DNA of 64,000 bases from Perca fluviatilis. Its lineage: Eukaryota; Chordata; Actinopteri; Perciformes; Percidae. This document shows, piece by piece, positions 42,789 to 53,146 of the stretch (its first letter is position 1; each line of letters starts with the position of its first letter). The DNA lies in NCBI RefSeq assembly GCF_010015445.1, contig NC_053127.1:6574004-6638003 (forward strand), given 5' to 3'. A model generated the notes under the pieces. That model ran no database searches. It saw only the letters and a program-made list of their open reading frames with translations, and was not told the DNA's origin. The position numbers were made by a program, and so were the translations under genes.

Positions 42789-43567
42789 AGGTCCCATGAC
42801 ATAGTGCTCTTTGGATGCTTTTATATAGGCCTTAGTGGTCCCCTAATACTGTATCTGAAGTCTCTTTTATATAGACCTTGGTGGTCCCCTAATACTGTAT
42901 CTGAAGTCTCTTTTATAAAGACCTTAGTGGTCCCCTAATACTGTATCTGAAGTCTCTTTTATATAGGCCTTAGTGGTCCCCTAATACTGTATCTGAAGTC
43001 TCTTTTATATAGACCTTAGTGGTCCCCTAATACTGTATCTGAAGTCTCTTTTATATAGACCTTAGTGGTCCCCTAATACTGTATCTGAAGTCTCTTTTAT
43101 ATAGACCTTAGTGGTCCCCTAATACTGTATCTGAAGTCTCTTTTATATAGACCTTAGTGGTCCCCTAATACTGTATCTGAAGTCTCTTTTATATAGACCT
43201 TAGTGGTCCCCTAATACTGTATCTGAAGTCTCTTTCCCAAAATTCAGCCTTGGTGCAGAATTACAGCCACTACGAGCCAGTCCCACAATGAGCTTTCCTT
43301 AGACATGATGTCTCTCTCTCTCTCTCATGGGTTGGCCAAATTCTCTGGGCCAGCAAAGCAGAGAAAGGGGAGGTAACCTTGCTCCTTATGACCTCATAAG
43401 GAGAAGATTCCAGATCGGTCCATCTGAGCTTTCATTTTCTCAAAGACAGAGCAGGATACCCAGGGCTCGGTTTACACCTATCAGCATTTCTAGCCACTGG
43501 GGGACCATAGGCAGGCTGGGGGAACTCATATTAATATACCCTCAAAAGTGAAATTTTCATGCCACCT
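42789..43567 (+). mobile_element. MITE-1 copy 3, TTAA target, 9-unit array
   Basis: TTAA at 42785-42788 and 43568-43571. The left terminus is AGGTCCCATGACATAG, and the right end TTTTCATGCCACCT has lost GGGA. The 46-bp array fills about 42821-43236 with nine units. The body lacks part of the segment present in copy 2 (between CTTAG and ACATGATGTC, near 43300). The 74-codon frame (43327-43551) corresponds to that in the other copies. Confidence 0.85.
42821..43236 (+). repeat. 46-bp tandem repeat, 9 units
   Basis: CTTAGTGGTC or its CTTGG variant recurs at 42830 plus multiples of 46 up to 43198. The units are almost identical, which suggests recent homogenisation. Confidence 0.9.
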
Positions 43568-43571
43568 TTAA

Positions 43572-45059
43572 CAAGGTAAAGGAGAACTCAAAGACCCCTT
43601 CCCCCAAAACAGAAGCTAACCCCAGTACAAGGCATGGATGTATGGGGCCAGGCCAGGCAGCATGACGGAGACCACCATAGGACGGAGAACACTACAGGCG
43701 GTCTTTCACTGGCGACCCGATAGCCGCTGGTTAGTCAATACGCAGGAACACCAAAAGCTGGAGGAAGCGTGGGTCAATACGTGTGCTGATACTGGGATGT
43801 CTACACAACTGTGAGTCGACTGACTTCAAAAAGTTCGCCACTTTATTCGAACCAAATTTCAAAACACATGTTGATGTATTGTCTTCTTTAATCCGTTGGC
43901 TATTTAGTTTTTGTCCTGGCACAGTTACTAACCCATTTTGCACTTACTGCGGCATCTCGTGTAGACTGTTTACAGATTTGTTCTCATCATCATATGTACA
44001 TTTTATGTACTGGTGTTATTGTTGAATACATTGTGAATACATCTTTCTAAAATTGTAGGATGTTTTTGTTGAGTTATTATTACACAATACTTTTTCTGAC
44101 CTTTTTGAATCTTGCCCCCGACAAATAACCCATATTACAAAAAAAGATAAAAACTAAGCATTTTCAAAATGTAAAATCTAAACTAGCAAACCCGCTTTAA
44201 AAACTAATTAAAACAAAACTGAATTTGAAAACAAAGACAAAACGAAATAAATATAAAAACTAATGAAAAATGCAAAACTGTAATAACCTTGATATGTACA
44301 GTATATGTGTATATGTATATATTGTATATGTACAATTTTAAAATGGTTGAGTCAAAGACCAAAGAGATCATATACAAAGAGTTAATTCATTAACAGGCAA
44401 AATTCATAAAGGTGTAAAAAGATCTGTTAAAAAACGTGGGAAATGTTAAAAATGTTTGTCCTTTAAAAGAGGTTTAAAAACGTTTGTGAAAATATTTAAC
44501 ATGGTTGATATTGGTTAGTTACACAGGCGGTAATGGTCAAAAAACGGCCCCGCAGGGCTCTACTATGTCGTAATCACAATTATTAAATTTTTGTGTGGGC
44601 ATGTCTTTTGAAAAGCAGCATGTGTCTGCCTGTCAGAGTCTGTCAGTGCAGTGGGCGGGTTCCCGTTGCTTCTTCGTCTTTATTAATGTTGTGCTTCTTA
44701 TCGCTGTAAAGCTGCTCGCTGTTACCTGCTGTCATTTGTTCCTTCGCTGGCAGAGTCTGCACTCATTTGTCTGCTTCATACAGTAGATATCTGCATTCTG
44801 ACAGCCAAACTGGTGACCTGTCAAATCTGAGTGATGTTCTATGATCGCGGGAGCCGGGGACGCTAGCAGTGGAAAATCTTTGTTGCTTTTTAATAACGTG
44901 AGGTTGCTGAAACGGTTTGGGGGCAAGATTTTTAAAGGTCCGGTGTGTAACGCTTTTAGTTGTTCATTATCAAAATCTGATTAGGAGATTAGTTATTCTA
45001 CTGGAGCTAAAATCACTTGCCTCGATTATTCCTGAAGCTTTAAAAAAAGTTTGAAAACC
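43572..45059. other. AT-rich, no gene recognised
   Basis: TTAAAGGTCCGGTGTGTAACGC at about 44932-44953 resembles a left terminus of a TTAA-target MITE without its partner. Frames at 43731-44025 and 44595-44926 overlap on opposite strands and show no domains. Confidence 0.4.
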
Positions 45060-45440
45060 TTCACCGCCTGGTCTTCAACCTACCCAAGTTCTCCAATACT
45101 GCCCCAGCTCCTCCGCACCCTTCATTGGCTCCCGGTGGCTGTTTGAATCCGATTCATGATTGGTACTTTCCTGCCGAGCTGTGAATGGCTCAGGCCCATC
45201 CTACATCCACGGCATGGTCAAACTATACACCCCAGCCCATCCAATAGTCTCTGCTACTGTCAGTTGGCTTGCTACTCCCTCCCTACGAAAGAGGCCCGGG
45301 CTACCGCTCTACAAAGTCTTGACGGTTTGCTCCACAATGGTGGAACGTATTCCACATTGGCATCAGGACAGCAGAAACACATCTTCTTTTGCCCACTGAA
45401 AACTCATGTGTTCAGGCTGCACCTTGGCCCGTAAAATTAA
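45060..45440 (+). pseudogene. L2-type LINE ORF2 C-terminal remnant
   Basis: The pieces are YRAVNGSGPSYI-like at about 45175-45205, ARPLR-like words, WWNVF near 45340, and LKTHVFRLHLGP with a stop at 45434. They run in the same order as in the 6545-7010 fragment and are separated by frameshifts and small indels. AAATTAAATTAAATGAAA follows. It is a dead 5'-truncated copy. Confidence 0.6.
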
Positions 45441-46290
45441 ATTAAATGAAATTGCACTTTTTGGGGTTATACCCACATGTTTGAATGCACAAAGACAAAA
45501 TAGTAGTAACTAAAAAGCTAAATAGCATTTTACTTAAAAAGCGTCGTAAAGTAATTATATAGTCAGTACAAGTGCAAGGCTGGATTGCCCACCTCGCAAA
45601 GTAGGGCTGCGTTCGCCATAAGGGGATCAGGCGATTTTCTGCAGGAGAGTCACTTAAATGGCTCATTTGTGTGACGTCCTGTTGTGTTATTCAACCCCCC
45701 AATGTAGCACAAGTAGACTTTATATTTCACAGTTCCTGTTTTCCGTCAGATCGTTTAAAGATCTCGATGTTTCTGACCGCACTTGAATGCAGCTTCATTT
45801 CACGGAGAAAGAAGAAGAGAAGACGCGACTGTGCTTTGATGTTTGGCAAACAGTTAGCGGTTCCACAAACTCCTGGGCAGTTCAGTGCTTGTGTTTGGTG
45901 TTTTAAAACTTTCTTGTGGCAGTGATAGAGGCAGTGATGTTTCCTGTTTCCTGTATGGGACTTTCACAGCGCCTCAAAACACACTCACAAGTCTGATTGC
46001 CGGTTACATGATTGGCCACCGCAGCATGACGCCATAATGCATTTTTTTTAAAGTTCATTTGGTCTCTACTTTTCGCCACTTTCCGGCTCCCCCCTGCGGC
46101 CCACACCACTGCAATGAATGAAATGGAAAGACCTGCGTTTTCGCCGCACCGTCTGACGGCCGACGCCGGCAATGTACCATAGGCCCTGGTCCTGTGGCAG
46201 AAATCTTCAGGTTCCCTGTCCATCAACTGGTCTGTAGAAAGTACATTTGCTTTGTTTGCTGTACTTGTGTGTGCTGTACATGGCATAGTT
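45441..46290. other. No gene recognised
   Basis: The minus-strand frame of 164 codons (45903-46397) extends into the following element and lacks any recognised domain. The plus frame 45671-45925 is similar. Confidence 0.4.
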
Positions 46291-46490
46291 GTACCCTGGA
46301 AATCCAGAGTTCTCGCCAGAGCACTATTTGAATTTGCTGAGGTGTAGACCAGGCGGTCAAGCTCATTAACTATGCCCTTGTAGCCGCGCTGCACCAATCA
46401 CATGGGTGTATCTGATATAGGCGGGCCAGAGGTGAGCTAAACAGATGATGACAGCGCTGCGACGTCGAAGTCAATAGTAAACTTTGCAAG

Positions 46491-46964
46491 ATGGCTACGG
46501 ATGAACACTGGTTGTTGGAAACGGCGTTGGCCGCTACAATGAACAAGTTAGACTTGGCTTTTTATCTAAAAGAGGCACAGAAAACACCGCTCAAATCATT
46601 CCTTTGCAAGAAGGACGTTTTTGCTGTTTTGCTGACTGGATACGGCAAGAGTTTAATCTACCAGTTAGCTGTGCTGGTAGATAAGAGTTTAATCTACCAG
46701 TTAGCTCCGCTGGTAGCTAAGAGTTTAATCTACCATTTAGCTGTGCTGGTAGCTAAGAGTTTAATCTACCATTTAGCTGCGCTGGTAGCTAAGAGTTTAA
46801 TCTACCATTTAGCTGTGCTGGTAGCTAAGAGTTTAATCTACCAGTTAGCTCCGCTGGTAGCTAAGAGTTTAATCTACCATTTAGCTGTGCTGGTAGCTAA
46901 GAGTTTAATCTACCATTTAGCTGCGCTGGTAGCTAAGCATATGGGGTTTAGTGATTGGCCGTAG
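46491..46964 (+). pseudogene. RecQ-like helicase N-terminus with amplified Walker A segment
   Basis: The 157-codon frame starts MATDEHWLLETALAATMNK, continues through KSFLCKKDVFAVLLTGYGKS (a Q-motif-side strand plus Walker A, normally TGxGKS) and IYQLAPLVAK. In RecQ-family helicases the stretch after Walker A forms a helix leading to motif Ia. Here the 12-residue stretch beginning KSLIYQLA is repeated eight times in frame, then HMGFSDWP and a stop. Motifs Ia to VI are absent, so it cannot be an active helicase. It is an ATG-to-Walker-A fragment retained inside a small transposon. That the frame survived eight duplications without a stop may reflect selection, recency, or simply the 36-bp unit length. 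Confidence 0.6.
46647..46934 (+). repeat. 36-bp coding minisatellite, 8 units
   Basis: Units begin at 46647, 46683, 46719, 46755, 46791, 46827, 46863 and 46899 (AAGAGTTTAATCTACCA...). Variants CAGTTAGCTCCG, CATTTAGCTGTG and CATTTAGCTGCG alternate, which suggests duplication of multi-unit blocks. Confidence 0.95.
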
Positions 46965-47088
46965 TGTTTTCCAATTGCGTGCAGTGAGATTTTCAAATGC
47001 ATGCTTGGTGCCGCCCCTCGAGTTGGGCCATTTTCATTACTCATTGCCAGACCCTTAATCTTTCGGATTTTGGTCTGGATTTCCAGGT

Positions 47089-48544
47089 TAGCAGAGTGGG
47101 GCGGACAATGGTCAATTAAGCCCCCGTGGCTCAATGTACCGGGCCACCCGGTGGGTTAATCCAGCCATGCTGAAACAACCTGCAATCCTGTTTGTGGCCG
47201 CTGCTGGGAGTTCTGAGGATTTACAAGTTTGTAAGTGACTTTTGAAAGCCAGAAATCTCTGGCTGCATCAGGGAAAGTAATATCTGAGCTACTGCATTCA
47301 ATCTCATGTATCAACCCCTCCTACAGACATCGTCGTTTTTGTTCTGCGGGGTTGTGAAAATCTTAACTTTGTTCCTTTACTTTATGAAAGCCAACATTTT
47401 TGACATGTTGAACTACAAACACCGTGAACAACAAAACAATCTCACTTCATCCTTCTCTTTTTCAGTTTTTTTTTTCTTCACTATCCTTCCTCCCATTCTC
47501 ATTTTCATTCCTTTCTCCTTTTGGTTAATCTGCTCACATTTGTCTCCACTCCCCCCTCTTCTCTCCCCTTTTGTTGCTCGCTGCCTCCCTCTTTCTTTCT
47601 CTATCTTTCTACCACTATCACTATCATTTGTCTTCCTTGACTTGTCATTCCTCTCTGTTTTCAAAGTGTGATGATTTCAGTGTCTAACATTAGTTTTGTT
47701 CTGTTTTATCTGGCAAAGTGGAGCTGAAATGATCCTCTCTCTCCTGCTAGACCGGCCTTTGCATCATCAGGGGGAGGATTTGGGGGAAACAAAGAAGCCC
47801 TCCTGAGAGATACACAGTCTAGTGACATGTGCAATGGTGTATAAAAGCATGTTATAATAAGGAAAAATAATAACGATAGGTTTGACAATCCCTAAAGCGG
47901 TGTAACATATTTGGAACTCAGTTCTTCTCAGCTCTGACAATGCAAAATGCCATGCATTTCACATCACTCCTATAACAATCAATTCATTAAATTGACCATT
48001 ACAGCCCTCTGACCTGTTTCTTACCCCAAATTGTCCTGACATTCATTTTGAACATTGTGTTAAGATGTCAATATGCTTCATACAATGTGCTTGTCGGATC
48101 TTTTAAGAGTGCCTGAAACTCCATTCACTCACAGCTTACAGACGTCGTAATTTGGGGTCTCGGTATGGCAATTTTGTAACTGACAATCATGCCCACTTTA
48201 CGCAGGAATTGGCCAGATGTGCAGAGGTGACAAAGTAGAAAGATTTGAACCTCTCTTTTAAGCTTTCTTTTGTCATTCTTCACTCAACTGCTGTCAATGT
48301 TCAAGCCTGTCCATAAGTGTGTGCCACATTTTTATTTCCATTTCCAGGATCCATTGCGTCTCGCTTCTCTCTGTGACAGCAGGTTTTTAACTCCGTCATC
48401 TGGAACAGCTATTAACCCTTTCGCCTTTATACACATAGTCAGACAACACTCTGTACAATCTATTTTGTTTCAAGCATCATCCTGTCTTAACCCTCTGGGA
48501 TGCCTATGGTTGGGCGTTCTTTCATTTTGCATGCGACATGTGAC
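47089..48544. other. No gene recognised; polypyrimidine tract
   Basis: The plus strand is strongly pyrimidine-biased from about 47450 to 47640 (TTCTTT, CTCCCC and similar). Frames on both strands there (47306-47671, 47413-47664) reflect this bias. A frame at 48270-48641 runs into MITE-1 copy 4. Otherwise unremarkable. Confidence 0.45.
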
Positions 48545-48548
48545 TTAT

Positions 48549-49266
48549 AGGTCTCATGACATGGTGCTCTTTGGATGCTTTGATATAGACCTTAGTGGTC
48601 CCCTAATACTGTATCTGAAGTCTCTTTTATATAGACCTTAGTGGTCCCCTAATACTCTATCTGAAGTCTCTTTTATATAGACCTTAGTGGTCCCCTAATA
48701 CTGTATCTGAAGTCTCTTTTATATAGGCCTTAGTGGTCCCCTAATACTGTATCTGAAGTCTCTTTGATATAGACCTTAGTGGTCCCCTAATACTGTATCT
48801 GAAGTCTCTTTTATATAGGCCTTAGTGGTCCCCTAATACTGTATCTGAAGTCTCTTTTATATAGACCTTAGTGGTCCCCTAATACTGTATCTGAAGTCTC
48901 TTTTATATAGACCTTGGTGGTCCCCTAATACTGTATCTGAAGTCTCTTTTATATAGACCTTAGTGGTCCCCTAATACTGTATCTGAAGTCTCTTTCACGA
49001 AATTCAGCCTTGGTGCAGAATTACAGCCACTAGAGCCAGTCCCACAATGAGCTTTCCTTAGGATGTGCCATTTCTGTGTTTGTAGGAGGAGAAGATTCCA
49101 GATTGGCCCATCTGAGCTTTCATTTTCTCAAAGGCAGAGCAGGATACCCAGGACTCGGTTTACACCTATCACCATTTCTAGCCACTGGGGGACCATAGGC
49201 AGGGTGGGGGAACGCATATTAATGTTAAAAAACCTCATAAAGTGAAATTTTCATGCCATGGGACCT
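48549..49266 (+). mobile_element. MITE-1 copy 4, internal deletion
   Basis: The left terminus AGGTCTCATGACATGGTGC follows TTAT, and the right terminus CATGCCATGGGACCT precedes TTTA; both are one step from TTAA. The 46-bp array spans about 48579-48996 with nine units. The body jumps from TGTGTTTGTAGGAGG to AGAAGATTCC (near 49090), lacking about 140 bp present in copy 2. Confidence 0.85.
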
Positions 49267-51062
49267 TTTACCAGTATATGCGTTTAAGCACATCTCTGAA
49301 CACCATCTGATGATGGATTGTCTAAAATTCAGAATGCGTTCAGTGCATTTGTACATTTTGACTATTATGGGTTTTAAAGTGGTGATAAAAAAATCAGGAC
49401 ATGATGGTATGATGTCCATTACAGAAAAACGGTAAGTAAATCACAAACAGCATAGACATCTTTAAGACAGAAAGATGTACGTGTCTACCACATGCTGAGC
49501 ATACAGGCTGACAGTGCATAGTGCTGTCGGATTGAGGAAGGCGCGCTGCCATTGAAATCCATTGTGAGTACAGGGCAGGCACAGTTGGGAGCGACAGACT
49601 TTTGCTGCAGGCATGGTTTGAGACGTTTTTATGGAACAATACCAACACATTCTCACTCCCAGCGTGTCAAAAAGGGACGCCCTTGGTGCGGATTCTTGGC
49701 GTCACTTTTTGATGCTATGGGTTGGGACCGATTTGGCGTCATTTTTCAATGTGAAGGGTAAAACCACTAAGTTAGGGTTAGGGAAAATGTGGGTATGGGG
49801 TTATAAAATTTACATTTCAGTGACACACGGGACAAGAACAGGACATGAACCCCTGTTGTTTGCCCCATCGACCACCCCAACATGCCTTCTTATGCAGATT
49901 TTCAGTCTTTAAAAGGGCGCTATGCAGTTTTGGCCATTCGCTTTTTGCTCGCAGGTTTCTCTACAGAGCTCCCCCTACAGCTTCAGAATAGATATTTGGC
50001 AGCTCCTATGTTTACTCCTGTCTGACTCCTCTCTTGGTCAGTCTGCAGTTTCCTCTTTCTCTGTTCCTCCGACAATGCTTTCCTAGCTTTCTGCTTCTTT
50101 TATGCCGGCTCAGCCATGACGATAGTGTGAAAAACTCCATCGCTGCCTCGTTAGCCAATTCCTGAATGGGCGTGTATGTGTGCAGTGCCGTGAAGCAATT
50201 CGTTACATCGCGAGACCTGATCTCGCGCAATACTTCCTTCCTTCGCTGGCCGAAAGTTGCAAGGGTGGTTTTTCCGCTCACAGGCGCTAGAGGGGAAGCG
50301 AGACAACCACCATTCAACTCAAAAAAATGTATATAACCATTCCAATGACTCTGAAGCTGTTCAGTTAAGGTAAAGTAATACTACTCGCTAGCGTTGTCGC
50401 TATTCATACTACATCTAACAGCGCCACGGTCAAGCTGCTGCTCTGTCCGGTGCGTCCCATAAAGATGCTAAAGGGTGATTTTTGCGTCGCTATCTGACGC
50501 TGGGAGCCACTGACCAAGCTTCCAGTATTTGCAACACAGTCTCTTTGGACCAAAACACTGCTCTTAGACTTGAGAGCTGAAGTGCTATACACGACATGTG
50601 GGTTTGTAATAATGGAGGCTTACGCTCAAAGGAGACAAAAGGGTCGTTTTGATATCTTTCTGGAGTAGATATGAGCACAGGTCACTCAGTGGAGAGCAAA
50701 CATGTCATTTCTGTTTCAGGAGCAGCTGAAGAGGAGGAAAAAGTGGCTGGGATGGAGGATAGAAGTCCATGCTGCGGTAGTCAGAAGAGAACGAAGGAAA
50801 AGAAAAACAGGAAATTCTTATTGATACAGATTTAACAGATATTGAACAGAAACGGGTTAAAAGAGAGCATTGCTTTCGTAAAGGCATCTTCAAAGTCAAC
50901 GCAAGAAAAGGGTAAAATTATAGTCGAGCTCTGCCAGATCAAATCTTCCAGTATGTGATTGTGATGCAAAATATGATATATGAGAAGTAGAGTGGAATTT
51001 GGAGAATGGAGACTTTATAAAAACTGGCTTTAGTGCTGAGGGATGCTGTAAGCCGCAATGCT
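49267..51062. other. Repeat fragments, no gene recognised
   Basis: CCAACACATTCTCACTCCCA at 49642 recurs inverted at 53451-53478. An R3-like piece is at 49740-49880. GGGCGCTATGCAGTTTTGGC at 49914-49933 is a common fish MITE end without an identifiable partner. The minus frame at 50012-50317 (101 codons) starts near a CAGGCGCTAGAGGGGAAG word and is unrecognised. GATTTTTGCGTCGC at 50475 is shared with 53390-53400. Confidence 0.4.
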
Positions 51063-51097
51063 CTTCTTCTTCTTCTTCTTCTTCTTCTTCTTCTTCT
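51063..51097. repeat. (CTT)n microsatellite
   Basis: About twelve CTT units, with A-rich sequence downstream. Confidence 0.95.
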
Positions 51098-51289
51098 TTT
51101 CTATCTGATACTTTAAAAACACTTCACCCTATACTTTAACGAGAAAAAAACTAAAAAGTCAAGGGTGAATACAAGGCGCAAGAATGAGTTTTTCAACCTT
51201 TCCTAATTGACCCGTTTTCAATTTTTGTTTTAGATCAGAAAATATGGGACGTAGAAATAAGCGCTGAAAATGTGTAGAAGAAATATTTT

Positions 51290-51750
51290 ACAATTTAAAA
51301 CGTTGGAAAAAGCAAAAACAAACTGTGAAAAAAAGGCGTCAAAAACGTCGAAAAAAAATTGTTTTTTTCAAGGATGACGGGAAGACAACACAGGGGTTAA
51401 ACTTTAGAGTTGATATGTCCTACCCATAGGCTTAATTTATCGGGGGATGGCAAAACCAGGCTTCTTCCAAAGTTTTTGTTCCTTTTTAAAGGTTTTCATT
51501 GCTTTTTCCGACATATTTTTGGGGCAATTTTTTCAGATTTTTGGCGCCTTTTAAGGTTTTTATTGGACAATTTTTTTTAACGTTTTTGTCGCCTTTTTCA
51601 AGTTTTTTTGGACAGTCAAAGTTTTTGTGTTTGTTTGTTTTCAGAAGTTGTTTTTTTTCTTTTTCCGACAGTTGTCGCTTTTTACGTTTTTTGTCTCTTT
51701 TTTCGAGTTTATTTTAGATAATTTTTGATGTTTTTGCGCTTTATTCAATA
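51290..51750. repeat. A-rich and T-rich arms with GACGTTTTT words
   Basis: 51310-51365 carries GGCGTCAAAAACGTCGAAAAA. 51480-51730 carries many units such as GTTTTTGTCGCCTTTTTCAA, which are its approximate complement. The arrangement is a degenerate minisatellite in inverted orientation. The frame 51499-51717 is a Phe-rich artefact. Confidence 0.55.
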
Positions 51751-51764
51751 CATGCATACATGTC

Positions 51765-51860
51765 CCGGGAACTCACTAGATAGATTGAGCTCTCTACTTT
51801 GAGCCTCTGTATATGGGCGCGCGCTCTACCAGGGGAGCTACCCAAGCACCCTTTTTAACA
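51765..51860 (-). mobile_element. SINE head fragment, minus strand
   Basis: On the minus strand, GGTAGCTCCCCTGGTAGAGC resembles a tRNA-type A box with its downstream stem. The expected B box is missing or degenerate. It is followed by GTAGAGAGCTCAATC. Confidence 0.4.
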
Positions 51861-52402
51861 CTCTTTCAAGATATTTAAGATGCATCGTCTAAAACAATCC
51901 CTGTATCTCACTAAGATATGTGTTATTAGATATTTTGACTAGAAATTAGATGAATATACTTGGTAAGATTTAGCTTTTTTTGCAGTGCTGAACACGATTT
52001 TATCTGAGTTTTTGTTCGCTATCTGTCTAGCCTCGGACACGCAATCACGAGGATAGAATAGACAGCATGAAGACAGGCAGTTGTATATGTAGTTGCAGTG
52101 CAGGAAAGTAAAAGAAGTCACCTGTCCTTCTCCTCCAGTCGCTCTGCACAGTCCTTCTCTCTCCTGACACCGCAATGTTGGTGGAATAATCCTATTTCCT
52201 CAGTCGGAATCTCATTTTCCAATGCACGCTGAAACTCATCATCTCCACCTCCACCTCGCCCCGTGCTCTGACTCAACCTTCAACACCTTCACGCCAGGGT
52301 TTGTCTTCTGCATCCCCCCCCCACCCCCCCCCACCCCCCCTCCACCCGACAGACATACATTACAGTGGCATTAAATGATGCTATGTTTGCATTTGTGGTT
52401 AC
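51861..52402. other. No gene recognised; C-rich run
   Basis: A C-rich tract with A interruptions lies at 52312-52346. The minus frame 51939-52175 has no recognised domain. Confidence 0.45.
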
Positions 52403-52410
52403 TTACTCTG

Positions 52411-53138
52411 CAGTGTTGGGAGTTACAGTAATGTATTCCTTTTTGCTGTAACGCTGTAATATAATCTTTTCTTTTCATTTGCGAGATGGACATACAGTAC
52501 ATAGGCCTAGATGGAGTTATTACGCTAGCGTTGAAGCAAGGTGCTGTTCTGTCACTTTTCCCTGGTCAGAGCCAGAACCAGAGACAGTATGGACAACATC
52601 TGTGTCCCAACAGGCAACGGTACGGACAACATCTGTGTCCCAACAGGCAACGGTACGGACAACATCTGTGTCCCAACAGGCAACGGTACGGACAACATCT
52701 GTGTCCCAACAGGCAACGGTACGGACAACATCTGTGTCCCAACAGGCAACGGTACGGACAACATCTGTGTCCTAACAGGCAACGGTACGGACAACATCTG
52801 TGTCCTAACAGGCAACGGTACGGACAACATCTGTGTCTCAACAGGCAACGGTACGGACAACATCTGTGTCTCAACAGGTAATGATACCGACAACATCTGT
52901 GTCCCAACAGGCAACGGTACGGACAACATCTGTGTCCCAAGGTACATTAGCGTGGACAGCTGTATGTCCGAGCAACTGACAGATATAGACATAACTCAAA
53001 CGTAACTCAAGAGTAATGCAAACGTGTAAAGCATTACAATTCAGAGGCAGTAATATTGTACTATAACTAATTACTCTCAAATGACAGTAACTAGTAATCT
53101 ATAACTATTACATTTTGGAAGTAACTTGCCCAACACTG
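52411..53138. mobile_element. 728-bp hAT MITE with perfect 8-bp TSD and minisatellite
   Basis: TTACTCTG lies at 52403-52410 and 53139-53146. The termini CAGTGTTGGG...CCCAACACTG are perfect over 10 bp, and subterminal AGTTAC/GTAACT words follow on both sides. This terminus is one of the commonest hAT-type MITE ends in fish. The interior between about 52585 and 52945 is replaced by a 33-bp tandem array. Frames of up to 154 codons (52479-53005 plus, 52552-52992 minus) arise because 33 is divisible by three. Confidence 0.9.
52591..52940 (+). repeat. 33-bp minisatellite, 10.6 units
   Basis: Units start at 52591 plus multiples of 33 (GGACAACATCTGTGTC...). All but one are near-identical; the unit around 52870-52890 reads GGTAATGATACC. 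C/T variants at TGTCCCAA, TGTCCTAA and TGTCTCAA are grouped in adjacent units. Confidence 0.95.
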
Positions 53139-53146
53139 TTACTCTG

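Larger units (their letters stand above)
46293..47088 (+). mobile_element. Helicase-derived non-autonomous element
   Basis: The left end ACCCTGGAAATCCAGAG and the inverted right end AACCTGGAAATCCAGACC give an inverted terminus of about 15 bp. Inside, a start codon at 46491 opens a helicase N-terminal frame, cut off soon after the Walker A motif. The element therefore looks like an internal-deletion derivative of a larger helicase-coding transposon. I cannot place the superfamily and no clear target duplication is visible. Confidence 0.6.

Noticed and set aside
42821..43236. CRISPR-like regular 46-bp repeats
   Set aside because: Units are contiguous without unique spacers, and the context is a vertebrate transposon.
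45903..46397. 164-codon minus-strand frame
   Set aside because: It crosses the left terminus of the helicase-derived element and shows no motif.
51765..51860. Functional tRNA gene
   Set aside because: Only an A-box-like half is present; there is no B box or closed cloverleaf, so a SINE fragment is more likely.
52479..53005. Overlapping frames of 98-154 codons on both strands
   Set aside because: They are produced by the 33-bp minisatellite in a hAT MITE, and all frames are equally open.
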